Shown here piece by piece: positions 1 through 13,295 of a stretch of 64,000 nt of DNA. The DNA is from Kryptolebias marmoratus. Lineage: Eukaryota; Chordata; Actinopteri; Cyprinodontiformes; Rivulidae. The translations under genes and the position numbers were made by a program. The DNA lies in contig NC_051435.1 in assembly GCF_001649575.2 (NCBI RefSeq), positions 7,005,633 through 7,069,632 of the forward strand, read 5' to 3'. The notes under the pieces were generated by a model that was not told the DNA's origin, searched no databases, and saw nothing but the letters and a program-made list of their open reading frames with translations. Numbering within the stretch: position 1 is the first letter of the stretch; each line of letters opens with the position of its first letter.

Positions 1-3000
1 ATTGATGTCAGTCAATCTGAGCTCAGGGCTGAACCTGTCACTGTCTTTGCTGCCTTTAGCTCCGCCCACTGGAGGAAATTCAGAATAACAGTCACAGATT
101 TTGTATGCTTTTGTTGACTATTGTAAAAATAATGAAGAAGATGAGAAAATGTAGCTGCTGAGAAACGCAACAGGAAGGACAGGGATGAGTGCTTTGTGAA
201 GAAAATCAGTTTTGAGCACAATTGAGAGAAATTCTACTCTGCGCTCAGAAAAAAAAGGCTTATTGGGAACTGTTCAAACAGAAAGTTTTAAAGTCAAGAA
301 GAGCATCAAAGTTGAAATGTCATTTGTTTGGAGCTTGGTGTGTAATATTATTGGCCTCCAGTGTTGGGTTTTAACACCAGGTTGGTGCTGATGTGCGCAG
401 ACTGGTCCTAGCTGGTTTTATTGTGGTGATGGATCATTAGTAATCCATTAAACTGAAGCAGCTGTACTTAAATTTTAGTTTTTCTGCCTCCTGCCTGCTA
501 TTGGTTCGCATTTTTATTAATGTAATATTTGTTTGCATGTGATTTTTAAATGAGGTGCAATTGTTAAAATTGAGCTGAGGTATTGAACTGAGTACCTGCT
601 GGTTTTCTTCAAAATGAAGTTCTGTCAGAAAATCTTCATTATTTTTGAGAAAAATCCTGCCATGGGTACATATCTGTGGTTGGAGGAATCTTAAGGTGGA
701 TTATCTAAAGTACAAAAGCATAAAAATCATGAAATGTTATTAGTACATGTTCATGACATAAATAAGTTGAACTTATTTTTATAGACAGCACCTTTTAAAG
801 CTTTAGTTAAATATATGTAAGAAATTAAAAACTGTGACTTGAACAATCATTTTAGTGTTATAGTTGTGTGCATTCTGTAGTATTTTACATAATTTGGTCA
901 GATTCATTGGTGTCAAAAAGTAAAATAACTTCATTTGCTGAATTATAAAAATAAAACATAACTAGAATCATTGTTTTGTTGGGCTTGTTGTAGTCAGATT
1001 CAAATATTAATGCTAAAACCTGGTTTTATAATGTGCAAAGTTTGAGTGTGTTTATTTTTTACATGACTCACATCCAACATAAACACACTCTTTGTCCCAC
1101 ATTTTGTTGGTCTGGATATGCTCACCCTACCCAAACCACCGTGGCAATTACCCACTCTTTTATTTTGAAACTACTGGGGCAGCAATAATAATTTTAAAAA
1201 TATTTTCCTTTTTCAGATTGATCATGGAAATGAAAGAACTGTTCCCTAATCATTTAGAAATGCAAAGAAACTCCACACTAAACCCTAAAAAGACATCTAG
1301 GGCCATTACAGGAACGGGGATGCTCCTCTCACTCTGAGCTTGAGGATGCCAGGGGTAGGTCAAGGGCTCTGATTGTCAGTGTTTATTAATGGGCCCTGCT
1401 GAGGCTAGTGACAGCAGGGTGATCTCTGTGATGATGATGTCTTATTGCTTTCCATGAGCGCCTGAGGTACATACATATTTATGATGCGCTGCCACCTTGA
1501 AGCCTGCTAGAAATATCTGTTTAACACCTGGGCCGACCGGATGCTTCCTGAAGTACAGCTATAACAAACAGCCCTTTAGCACTACCAGTGCCTGTATCAC
1601 TAAAAAACAAAACAAAACATCTGTGCCATTTACAGTAAGGTGACATGATGACAGCATCATAGTTTGTCATCTTGTGTATTGTTTGAAAGATAATACAAAA
1701 GAGAAATTCACCCCGACAATAACCTCAAAGTCTCCATGGGAGCAATGTCAGCACTTCCTGTTAATCAGATGGCTTCTGACCACCAATTGAATTAATTTGA
1801 ACTAATTTGTGTGGCAGATTGATTTGCGGCACTACACGTGTATGTATTAAATATTAACAGCGAGCACTTCCTCAGGGACAGATGCGATTTTAAAGGGCAA
1901 CTTATGCGCAGTCGTTTAATTGATTAATACGAGCCACTCATTTTGAGCATACAGATTTGTTGTACTTACTTATTCATGTCTTCATAGAGAAAAGCGCTCT
2001 TCAATCTTGCCCCCGTTCTTTTATTTCCATTCATAAGATGGATGAACAGACAGACAGAGGGATATTTTTATCTGTCTTTTTAAACAGAATTTCTCAGTCT
2101 TAGAAATGCAGTACTCACTATTTATTACGGTGAAAACAAGAAAGAAATCCTATTACATTTGTTGCATGACAAAAGCTGAAAGAGTTTATTAAAAGGTACT
2201 CATTGCAATGTCATGAAGACTCATTAAAAAAACCCTAACGTAAGAAACAAAATCTGCACAATGTTTTTGATTTGAGTAATGTGTCCCTTGAATGAAATTT
2301 TGTGACCAGATGTTTGTTTACCTACAAAAACAGCAAAATAGGTCAACAATGGTGACGTCCATAGAACAGCTGTTCGGGATCAAGAAGTCAACAATTTTGA
2401 TGGATTGCTACATATTAACACATAGATTTGTAGAGTAACAGTTTATAGATGAAAGTGCTTTGTTTACATTGAGTGTGTACCTGCATTTCAGACCAGCATA
2501 TGTAGAAAAATAACGTAGTAAAACTGCAGCATTTGATAGTTTATAGTTTAAAACAAACATTTTCATGTTTAAGTTCATGAGTACCTGCAGTGTTAGAGGA
2601 GCAGCAGCAATGGTTTTATTGATTTGTAAAGAAAATTTATCAGCAAAAGTTTCAAACCCTTTTAGAATATTTGATGTTTTATAAACTAATCTGGATTAAT
2701 TCAATTAATTCAATCTGGAGTTTGTTGACCAAAATGGTTAGTGGTAAGATATGTTAGTTCACACAATCAGGCGTGAGAGTTTTTAATGCTTCCATCAGGG
2801 CACAGATACACTTTTCTACGATGCAGTTTCTTTTTAAAAAATTGTCAGAAAAATCCATTGTTATTAGTTGGTTTAAATTAATGTTTGTGCTTCACATACA
2901 GAGAATGTAAAACAAAAAACTATCAGTAATGTCCCAAAAGATTTATACTGTAGTTTAGCTTGAGAAGATTCGATGTTTTAAAGACACATTAGAGAAAGAG

Positions 3001-4900
3001 AATCAATGTCGTGATTCGACTCACCTGGTGTTTCCGATCTTAGCTGGATTTATGTGAACTTGTGTGACTGAATGACATTTTCCCAGGTTTTATATAATAT
3101 CACAGATCCTTCTCTACTTTCATCTTACGGATTTCCATCAAAGTCATTTCTATTCAGTGTTTGTTGCCACTTCAGTTCAGAGTTTTCCAAATACAACTAT
3201 AATGCCACCGTGCAATGACATTTTGTAGTCCAGTTTATTCAGCAGAGGTTTTTTAATTTATAAAGCAGACTGTTTTTATTTTCTTTTGAGGCTTCTCTGA
3301 AAGAACATTTTTAGATTTATCACAAGTAAAAGTTCAACAAAGTTATAAGAATTTGTATTTTAACTAACAAAATAGTTAAACAGATTGTTAGTATGAGTCT
3401 AAATAATCCTAATACTAAACTGATCTGAATATTTTTTATAGAAACACAATAAAAAGATGAAATGTAAAAAAGATTAAAAAAATCTTCAAAGTAACGCTTC
3501 ATTAAATACCTAATAATATTTTGTAAGAGAAGCAGCCAAAAGAAACAAAACATTCTTTAAACCTCAAAATATCAATAATAATAACATTTAAAAGTGTTAA
3601 AAACTCAACATTTGTTCACAAAATCCTTTAGAAAATGTAAGTAATAAATATGAATCATTGGTATGTCATTAAACAATTATAGTAAAACTTGGCTTTGGGC
3701 CTAAATAATATACACACCTATTTGCAGCCACTTTGCATTAACAGGTGAAGGTGAAGTAAATTATGCACCTTTATGGTGACAGTAAATTTTGGACAAGTAG
3801 CAAACGTACATATAAGAGCTTTTCTTGCTGGACTGGGATGATAAATCGTAGATAAAACAGATATGGGGTCCGGCTTAAACTCAGAGAGGTGTCTTTGCTC
3901 CTCCGATGGCCCACAAATCATTTGGCTGCAGATCTTATCCCACAGTTTGATGTTTGAAACACAAGATTAGGGCTTTTAAATGAAATAGCCTTTATCTTTC
4001 ACATCTCTCGTGTTGATCAGACAGAAAATATCCAGTCGCTGCAAATAAATTGTAGGCTTTATCTCGTGCATGGTTTGTTGTGATTTGTGATGACAGGAGT
4101 TGAATATTACTCTGATACTGTATGGCACTGTAAATCCACCGCTTCATCTTTGCTCCTGCTGTCAAATGCACTTTGAAGTTGTATTTCAACCGTGTCCACT
4201 AAGCGCTGCGCTCACTGAATACAGAAATAATGAGTGCTGTGTGGAGACAATGTCACTGTTATTTTAGATCTCCCGAGTCTCTTTCTCCTCTCTGTGTCTC
4301 TGTCCATTTTCTTGGAGGTTTCTTCTGCACCTCGTGTTTTTCCCACATTTTCACTTCATGCGTGGCTCCGTCCCCTCAAAGCTGATTCACACCACCCACT
4401 CCGAGTTGATTCACTTGTCTTCCCTCCTCCTTTTGTAAGCGGCGCTGTTAAGATGTTGTCACTTCTTAACATGTGTGAAATGTGCACCAGAATGTTGGAA
4501 AAAGGGCTGCAATCACTCCGTGTGATAGTGCTGCAGAGAATGAGGTGGCTCACTGGAAAATCCAAAAATATGTCGCAAAGACTCTATGCATCTTACCATC
4601 TGTTTTGTTGTCATTCTGTGTTGCTGCAAGTGCTACATCTTTATGAGCAAAGATACGCAGATATCATACAAAAAAGTATGTGAGTATATCTCAAGGCCTT
4701 AAACTGACAGGATCAATATATATGTTGAGAAAAGTCAGTACTTTTTACCCCATCCATTTCACCTCATGTGTTACTTTCATAACACAGAGAATTGTTATGC
4801 AAACTAATTAAACATACAGGTGATTTCTTGGACTTATTTGACTTAACCTAAAAATAGAGCAAGAGATCAGCCAGTTCCATAAGTGTTGAAATCAACTAAT
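1..4900. other. Intergenic, no gene seen
   Basis: AT-rich sequence. Complex, non-repetitive stretches at about 1330-1560, 1770-1980 (several ATTA homeodomain-type cores) and 3980-4280 look like possible conserved non-coding elements. The longest open frame (4234-4683 plus, 149 codons) is Ser/Leu-rich with no recognisable domain, and I do not call it a gene. Confidence 0.6.
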
Positions 4901-5482
4901 TAAAGGAATGCATATAGCCTGCTGCCTTTCATATCAGAGTTGTAGTCGTTTTGGTCAAAACTTCAATCTCGTGCGAGACATCATGGTCGGAGTATGTGTT
5001 GACTCCCATCTACAACCACATCAGAGTTTAGCTCAATATCTTTTAAATTGACTGGGTTATAGCCATTTTTCTGTTGGCTAATTTTCGTTAGCTGTAGCAT
5101 CCATCTTGAATTGTATTGGCTCCAATGGTTAATAAACTGTAGATGTACATTCAATGATTACTTTCAATAAAATCCATCCAGTGGGTCATAAGATATTTTG
5201 CTAACAGGCATACTGGGTTGACTCAGTAGTTAATGCTAAATCAAAGATCTTGCAAAATAAGAAGCCTCTTGGCTACAACCATGCTTAATTTTAGCAGAAT
5301 ATCTTTAAAACTGACCTCATTTGGCTCCAAAAGATAATAGATGATGATTCCCTGAAAGTTTTAGTAAAATGCAGTGGTTCATGAGATATTTTGCTAACAG
5401 ACAGACAGATGAAGACACACACTAATGCACACACAGACACAAAAACTTCATTGCCCACCTTCACCTTTCAGCGTCGTATGAT
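4901..5482 (+). repeat. Family A dispersed repeat, copy 1 (about two internal units)
   Basis: The copy starts with AAGGAATGCATAT and a CTGCTGCCTTTCATATCAGAGTT segment, as in other copies. It then has two tandem units with the 'catctacaaccacatc...' opening, and ends in a CAGACAGA/CACACA run plus TTGCCCACCTTCACC. The first unit contains CCATCTTGAATTG at about 5101 followed by a TTGGCTCC segment and a GTAGATGTACAT segment. The second unit ends with ATGAGATATTTTGCTAACAG, found in nearly all copies. Confidence 0.8.
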
Positions 5483-6391
5483 AAATATATTAAAGCAAGT
5501 AACAACACTAGTGCTCCAAATAAAACAGAGAAAAGCAAACTGGTAGAAAAGTGTAAATTATTAAGTTCATAAAGACTATTTTAGGACTAAGTGCACTTTC
5601 AGTCACTGCTGTTTATTGTAACAATTTAACAGTAGAGTGCTTAAATTTTAAGGTTTATGCATCTAAAACATTACAATAAAGCAGTGCATCAAAGCAATAG
5701 TTCTGATCTGTTGACGGGGTTCTGTGGAAAGGTTATAAACAATTAAAATTCAACCTGTTGTAGATGGCTCTTTAAATGACCTTGGTTTGGAGAGATATAG
5801 TTTAATTCTGACCTTATTTACAAACTCACAACAAGATAGTAGATTGGTGCTGTTTTATAACAACTTCAATGTCAAAAGCTATATAGAAGCTCATGTTGAA
5901 TCTGTTTTATAAGCCTTCACATTATTACATGAACCACTATATATATATTTTTTAATGGCAGCAGTCCATTATGGCCTTGGCTCTGCTCAGATTAGCCTTC
6001 AGCTTGTCAGTATTGTCAGAAATAAACTCAGTTTGTCACTTCTGAGGTTGTTTTTACTACAACAGGTAAGCTATTAATTGTTTATAACTTCTACACAGAA
6101 CCATGCTTCAAAAGATCTCAGCTATTTCTTTAAGGTCCCAAGGCATTCTTAGAACATAAAAATGTTTGTTTTTTGCTAAACCAAAAAGAAATCATTTTTA
6201 TAGATTATTTATTCTCTGGGATACGCTGTTACCAACGATTAGTGTTTTTTTCTTATATGGGCTCCATTTGGTGCAATAACAGTATTGATTTACTGTCAAT
6301 AGTCCCATAAGGGAAATCTTTTGTGTTTTCAACATAAATCTTAAAGTTTTAATGCCAGGCTTCAATACTTCTGTCTGACGACCTTTGAATA

Positions 6392-6408
6392 TGTGTGTGT
6401 GTGTGTGT
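6392..6408. repeat. TG microsatellite
   Basis: About eight TG dinucleotides. Confidence 0.9.
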
Positions 6409-6469
6409 TTTATGTGCTTTGTTATGTGGAATGTTATCAGCAAAATAAGTGGGTATAAGATCACACAGT

Positions 6470-6530
6470 AAGATCACTCTCCCTTATTTTCCAATGGAAG
6501 GATATCAGGAAAATAAGGGAGAGTGATCTT
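6470..6530. repeat. Perfect 23-bp inverted repeat with 15-base loop
   Basis: Bases 6470-6492 are exactly the reverse complement of 6508-6530, with a 15-base spacer. A diverged third relative of the right arm lies just upstream in direct orientation at about 6435-6463. This suggests a template-switch inverted duplication rather than a transposon end. Confidence 0.9.
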
Positions 6531-7867
6531 AAGGGGCAGATTTACTAAATTAGCATCTGGCCAAAAATAACAAAGGTTATATATGATAGTGTTTGTATCA
6601 GGCGGGGTCCTACAACTGTGCTGATTTATGAACACAGGTGCAACCAATTAATTTCAATAATGACCACTCCTGTCCACCAGCATCAGCTTAAATTAGCTTC
6701 GAGCTGCAACAAGCAAACCTGTGAATAATCAGGATCCTGTAACCTATTAATACCTCTAAAGAAGGCAGCATTATCTTAACTGTCAGAAAGTAAGGCATGT
6801 GCAATTATAGTTAGAAACCGAGTAAAGGAAACCAGAAGCAGAAACTACCAGCTTCACTGATATCTTCTGAAACAATGGAAGATATGTAGAACTATTTAAA
6901 CCTTTGTGTTGTTAATACATTTTAGGACATCCGTTGATATGATATGGCTATTCTGAATAGAAATAAATGATAATATAATAAGCTAAATGTTTGATCTGAA
7001 AATTTCATCCCCTTAAAGCTTAAATGATATCATCCCTGGAATGGGATGTAGTAAGGAAATTTGAGATCTTTCAAAAAGATCAAATGTGAAACCTTATAAT
7101 GAACACTGATGATGAAATGACATTCAAATATGTAGCACAGATGTTATAAAACACATTTTATTAGGCTGTTGACACTAAATCTTTATCTTCAAACAAAGTC
7201 CATTTTCAGTTTTTCTTGTATGAAATTTTAATCCTCGCAGGTTGCATGTTTGTACAATCTCCCCAGAGCCAAGAACAGAGATTCCAGTTTAAAGTGTGAG
7301 TGGAAACATTTTAGCAGGGCCATCAGGGGAGATGTTGATGCTGGTCGTGCAGTGTGCTACACAATGTGGAAGCAAACACAGATGTAAGAAATTTTATCAG
7401 GCTTATGAGTCAGGCATGCAGTTCTGATTCCAGTGAGCAGACACACATTTGAGTCTGGTCCTCCCTTCCCCTGGATGAAGTTGGGATTACTCAGCTCCTT
7501 GATTTCAATCAATCAGTGTGAGCTGGACAGTTCAGCATCAGCTGCTCAGAAGACAAGCCCTTTTTGAATTTCTGCCACCTAAACCAACTCAAACCTCAAC
7601 CTTATCTCAGCAGACTTCTGCAGACAGTTGAGATGGACATCTCTGGTTATTTAGGTGGACTATTTTAGGACACCATCAGTTGTCTGGTTCAATATAATTT
7701 TTATAAAGCACAAACACACTGTGTTAAGTGCACCCTGTTTATCTATTTGAATAAAAAGTAATGTGGGGTAAAAATTTACAGCAAGTGAAAACCACCCACT
7801 AAGATGCATTGCAATGCCATAATTTTAAACTAATCAGTCATGAAGTATGTTAAGGTGGAATTTCACT

Positions 7868-8200
7868 GGGCTGTGACTAGTTGGTGAACAGAATTCATGA
7901 GGGAGTCTCCAGAATGTCTCGCACTGCTCTCTGCTGTTCTCAGTTTTCTTATGTGAGCCATCGAGGCGTGCAGTCCTGTCTCTTAAGTTTTGAACAAATT
8001 AAAAATATGAGGATGGCTGTCAAGGTGGGTACAAAGTGAACGGAGGCGGGTACAACCTGGGCAGAAATAGACAACAAAAAAATGTGCACGGCCAAGAATG
8101 GAGTCTTACAAGCTGCGAACACAAAAATAAGCTGCGATTCACTAAAACTGACCATTCATGGTCACTTGATTGCAAACATTCAGAATTCAGTGAGTCTATT
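7868..8200 (+). mobile_element. Family B TIR element, copy 1 (3' truncated)
   Basis: The copy begins with GGGCTGTGACTAGTTGGTGA, a diverged form of the terminal repeat seen at 25388. It contains the inner segment 'ggtgggtacaaagtgaacggaggcg' (about 8023-8047) and ends in a CAGAATTCAGTGAGTCT segment shared with the other copies. The right terminal repeat is missing. No coding capacity is visible. Confidence 0.6.
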
Positions 8201-9384
8201 TTCCCCCACACACAGAAGCAATTACATAATCCCCCACCTCCATGAAAAGTGGGCGATAATCAGTTCATGTAAGAAACACACACACACTTGGATGTTATAC
8301 ATATTGTACAAATCAAGCTTTAATGTGTTCCTTTTTAAGAGGTAGGTTTTAATCAAATGAAATAAAAATAAATATAATATTATGACATACTTTTGTTCCC
8401 TCTGACTTGAAAAAAGTATATACAAATGTCTCTTTACCAGCTATGATAATTTTGAGTCTTTGTTTGTTTATTATCAGTTTAGCTGAAAACTAAAACATGA
8501 CCAAATTTTTCTTGTGGTCTGAATAAAACACAACACTTTTTATGTAGGTACTGCATCAATTTTTTTTTATGTCTAACATAAATGTTGAAAGAAATACAAA
8601 ATATACAAATACTGGCTTATTTCTCTATTGTAAAAAGGTCACGAGACGCCAGTTTTGAAACAGATACGTGGAGAAAGTCGTGCCTCCACCTAACAACACT
8701 TTAATGTTATCCAAAGCAAAAAAAGCTGTAAAACTGCTGCAGGACAAGGATTAAACTAAAAAAATGATTTAGAAAGACTTTAGCTGTTGTTTCATGATAT
8801 ACAGCCTAAATTAAAATGGTATCTTTTTGCTTTGCTAAAAGAGAAACAATCAACAAGGTTTTCCCTCTGATTCTGTGTATGAAAGTGACTTTGAGTGATA
8901 TCTTTCACCGGTACAAACAAAGATAATTTAGTTCTTTCCTTATTTTGCTTGTTTTAGTGTAACCCGAGGGTATTTAGAATGGATCTATCCAACTCCCCTA
9001 ACCTAATCTGCCATTTGTGGGCTTAATGGTAGGAAGGTAAAGATACACATTCTGCTTTGTGATTGGACCAAAAAAGTAACCAAGGAAACCATACTGCCTT
9101 TAAGTGTTGTAAATTGGTTAAAATGAGTTTATCTGTAATGTGAGCTGTGAGATTGTTGAGGTAAACATGATCAATCAGCACCAATGTTACAACTCAATTT
9201 GTTTAGACATGTTGTTGCTTCTCCTCTTTTTCTTTTTTTTTTTTTTTTACCCCTATAGCCAAATTACGTGTGTGTTTGGAAGGCGTTTGCACAAACTTTG
9301 TGTGGAAATTTGGAACATAATTAAGAAAAGCATTTCAAAGGCAGCCTCATAAATAATGCAAAATTCTTTGTTAAATGTCCCTGA
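8201..9384. other. Intergenic, no gene seen
   Basis: AT-rich sequence with a short CA run near 8276 and a poly-T tract near 9232-9248. Overlapping small open frames are judged to be chance. Confidence 0.6.
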
Positions 9385-9690
9385 CAGGCAGTGCTGGCGC
9401 TGCAGAACGTGAACCTGAAGAAAGGCTGAGCTGGTCTATCTGGTCATCAGGTGCCTCCCTTGTAGCACTATAAATTGACAGAAACGGGAGACAGCGCAGA
9501 ATAGATGAGATGGATTAAATGAGTAACACTCCCTATTAATAACATTCTTTATGTGGCGCCATGCGACTCCAAATTGGGACATACTGTGAGTGGTTAGTTC
9601 AACACAAATCATACTGTGTAGTGCCGGAAGCAAATCTAAACCAATTTGTGTTGCACATGCTGTCTTAAAACGTGCAGTGGTCATTCAGCT
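9385..9690. other. Candidate conserved non-coding element
   Basis: This stretch has balanced base composition, no internal repetition and several CpG-containing words, unlike its AT-rich flanks. A minus-strand open frame (9436-9684) covers much of it without a recognisable domain. It is offered as a candidate enhancer only. Confidence 0.25.
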
Positions 9691-9811
9691 TATTCAGATG
9701 TTGGCTGTCAGCAGAATGGAAACGTGAGAGTCATTCACAACTTGTACTTTGAACATTAACTAATTGCATGGAATTAGTTTTATAAACTTTGCGAAAACTG
9801 TTAGTCTTGAC

Positions 9812-10122
9812 TATTAGCAAAATACCTCATAAACCACTGGATAACTTTTATTGAAACTCTCCCAAAGTAGTTATTGTGCATCTACAACTGATTAACCTTT
9901 GGAGTCAATTCAATTCAAGATGGCCGCCACAGCTAAGTTAACTTGGCAAACACAAGAATCTCAAGAACACAGTCATTTTTTCAAATAGTAAAGTGAAGTT
10001 TGATGGGGTAGCAGCTGAGAGTCGTCCTCAACACAAAGTTTGACTGAAAACACTCAACATCAGATGAACTCAGTCTAAAACTCTGCCATGTAAGATGGCA
10101 GCAACACTTATTCCTTTAAGGC
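9812..10122 (-). repeat. Family A dispersed repeat, copy 2
   Basis: Reverse orientation. It runs from TTAGCAAAATACCTCATAAACC through CAAGATGGCCGCCACAGC at about 9915-9932, a close match to the YY1 consensus. It ends in a TCTAAAACTCTGCCATG segment and CCTTTAAGGCA, the reverse of the head seen in other copies. Confidence 0.8.
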
Positions 10123-11620
10123 ATTTAATTCTTTATATTGTATATTTCTTCTTTTGACTTTGTCTCCATACTCTTTTCCATTGGCTATTTCTCACTCATT
10201 ATCATTTCTTTATCGTTATTAGATGTTGTATTTTATTCACAAAACGCTCATTAAAAGACTGCTGATTATACAGTTAGCCTCTTCCGTATTCACTGTGAGA
10301 TAAATTTATTTTTATTCAACGAGCACAAAAAAATCTCTGCCCACTTAAATTTGAATCATCTGAACAAACCCAGAAAGATTTGGGTTATTTTTTTCTGCCT
10401 GTTCATTTTTTATGGCTTCTCTCTTCCTTGAAGAGGTTTGATACTGCTCAGAATTGTTTTCTTTTCTCAACAAGCCAATTTTTACATGCATCTGTTACAA
10501 AACCAAACTACAGCCTGATTGTCTGAACCAAACAAAGTACATCCTGATTGGCTTCAGCTTGATTGGCTAAATTGTATAAAAAAACAAAACTAATAAAATA
10601 GAAAATAAAGAAAATAAATACACAGACAGAATCACGTTAATTAAAACTGATTAATTTGAACTTTCCTAATCAAGAGAAACTTTTTTGTGTTATTTTCTTA
10701 TTATTTTTTAGTACACTTTATTCCTACAATTGATTTTTGTGTGGAGTGGCTTACACTTCTCAAATCTGACCAGTGTTCTGAACAGATAGTTCATGTTTTT
10801 TTTTCTTTAAGTAGGATGTGTGATGTGCTTCTGAGTCATCAGTAACTTACATTTGACTTGAAAAAACCAGCAGTACAGGAGCTGTTAGTGAACCAGTGAT
10901 GTACAAAACATCATGTGAACAACCTTATTTTAAAAGTCCTCAGGTCTCGGACCTAAAACTGATTTTTAGAAATTTTAATTCCTTAAAGGTTTAAGCAATG
11001 ACAAATTTATGTACATAACACAAACCAGTTTGTACAGCACTTTTTAGTGAATACTTTCTTCTCCTCTGTCTGTCTTCTGTTTTCACTTGAAATGAACACG
11101 CTACTTGTGTATGTGTATTTTAGAAGTTTAGCTTTTCATATGAGTAGTTTAACATATGCAGGTTTTTTTTGTTTGTTTTGTTTTTGTTTTCTTTTTAGCA
11201 GGGACTGGCGCTGCAAATTAGTCATGGCTAGATGTCCCACCTACAAGTCAGAGGTTGTATTGTTTAGTGGGTAACATTGCTTAATTACTGTCCTTGGTAA
11301 TTAAACTTCTACTAAACTAAAGTACCTCCAGTTTGAGTAATCTAGAGGTTGGAGAATCAGGAAGATACTTTCATGGAAGAATCAAGCTAATGGCTACACA
11401 AGATGGCTCATTAAAAGGCAGATGCAATCTGTTTTGCAACACATTCTATGTACAACAAAGACCATTTTCAAACCACAAACTGTAGTGGCTCCAACATGAA
11501 AGAAATAACCATCTGATGCAAAAAAATTGCAGTGTAAAAGAAACAGATTTGGTAGCAATACAATGCAGCCTGGTATGAACTGGTGTTATAACTGGGGTGG
11601 AACGTGTACTTCAAATAGTA
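10123..11620. other. Intergenic, no gene seen
   Basis: AT-rich sequence with an A/AAT-rich patch near 10575-10620. No gene or clear repeat is recognised. Confidence 0.6.
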
Positions 11621-11835
11621 TTACTGAGTATGTACCTGGCACATAGGAGGTATGCACCTGATATGTACTGGGTACTTACTGTGTACTCATCAGGTACTTA
11701 CTGGGATATTACTGGGTACATACCTGGCATGTAGTAGGTAAATACTTAGTAGCCTACTTACAAGTAAGTACTGGTTACTTAAGTACCAGGGTACATACTA
11801 TGCACTTGCCTGATATATACCTGGTAAGTACTGGG
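11621..11835. repeat. Degenerate minisatellite built on TACTGGGTAC-like 10-mers
   Basis: About 215 bases are made of variants of GGTAC(T/A)TAC(C/T)TGG, such as 'tactgggtacttactg', 'tactgggtacatacctgg' and 'gtaagtactggttactt'. The unit period is near 10 or 20 bases. Both the word and its near reverse complement occur, so the array can pair with itself. Confidence 0.8.
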
Positions 11836-13295
11836 CTGTATTACGTTTTGCTACAAAATTTAGGAAAACAGCATTTACATTAACTGAAAGAAATGTTCTG
11901 AGTTTGATTTGTGTTAAATGACTGAAATGTAGTTTTCAATGTCTCCTGTTGTCATTGCCAGTAGGACTGCAGACAGGTGTACTGGCTACTGCTAAATATT
12001 CTACCCCATTTCAAGAAAACATCACTTAACTCATGATGCCCCTAAAAGTTTGATATTTCAACCAGAGTGCTTTTCAGCCTCTCCAAGTGTTGGTTTAGCC
12101 CAAAGGTCTGTGACAGATGTGGTGATGTCTCTGCCCCAGTTCTGCAGGACTTTGTCCCCTTTGATTTTCATTGACTCGGGGGCTTGCATAAGCACTCTGA
12201 GAGAGAGAAGTCAAGGTCACTCCCTCTCCGTCGCTGGAGTCTCATGAATATTGAGATGAATCAGAGTTGTATTGGCTGAAAATAATATTAAAAAGAAAAC
12301 AGAATAATTGTGTGCTGCTGCTTGTAGATTCAAGGGCAGCGTTTTAAGGATCTGTTTATGTTTTCTGCTGCACCCCCTCCCCATCCAGCGCATCCTGATG
12401 ACACTTGTAATTCAAAAACAAAACACAAATTGCAGTTAGTTTCCTGCTTTGGCTGGAAATGTTAGATCTGACATAACAACTTCTGGGATGCTTCAGATCT
12501 TTAATTTTAGACAAAACCCAAAAAAGCTTCATGAAGCTGTCTATATTTGAAATTCTATTACTTTGTCCACTCTTCTAATTCTACAATACTGATATTCATT
12601 TTTGTAAGTATAGGGAGTTGTTTCATATAAAAAGAAAAATTACTTATTAAGTACTTTAAAAGGTTTTATTTAGCTCAAAAATGTGTTGCTTCACATAACA
12701 CAGCAGTTATTCATCTACATTAGACTTCGAGGTCATCTTACATTAGGAGGTTTTCTCATTTTCTTTTAATTTTTCTTCGGCTTGCTGAAGAGCCTCAGAA
12801 GCCCTGTTGCTAAAGTCACTGCGACATCGCTGTGACCTCACAGATGAGATCTAGATAAAAAACTGAACTGAAAGCAAATATTGCACTTGTTATTTGTAAT
12901 CCTATCAAATGAATAAATAAATACTTTTAATCTGATTTCTCGAAACAAACCTTTTTGCAGACTCAGACTCTAATAATTTCAAGTATAGAATTTTATCTGT
13001 GCAAAAACATCAAAATCGATGCATCTCATTTTTGCCACAAAATTGCATCTATTTATGGCTGCTTTACAGATGTATTCACTTATCCAGGTGTTGGTATGAA
13101 TCAGTTAATCTTCAAATCTGTACAAAAATGGTCGCTGTAATTTTTGCAGCTGGCTATGAGTGCTTCTTGCTGTTTCCTTTAGTATCAAAAATAAGTACAA
13201 AAGAATTATAGTATCAGTCACTGTGCAAACAGTATTAAACTCCACTGCCAACACTCCTTTTGTAAAAGTTTTACAAAATGTTACAAGACAGAACT
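11836..13295. other. Intergenic, no gene seen
   Basis: Contains a complex stretch at about 12090-12260 and AT-rich sequence. No coding feature is recognised. Confidence 0.6.

Larger units (their letters stand above)
5483..7867. other. Intergenic, no gene seen
   Basis: AT-rich sequence. It contains a short TG microsatellite (6392-6408) and a perfect inverted repeat (6470-6530), listed separately. Nothing coding is recognised. Confidence 0.6.

Noticed and set aside
4234..4683. 149-codon plus-strand open frame
   Set aside because: Ser/Leu-rich with no recognisable domain, no splice sites that I could pair with a neighbour, and an overlapping minus-strand frame of similar quality. Most likely chance.
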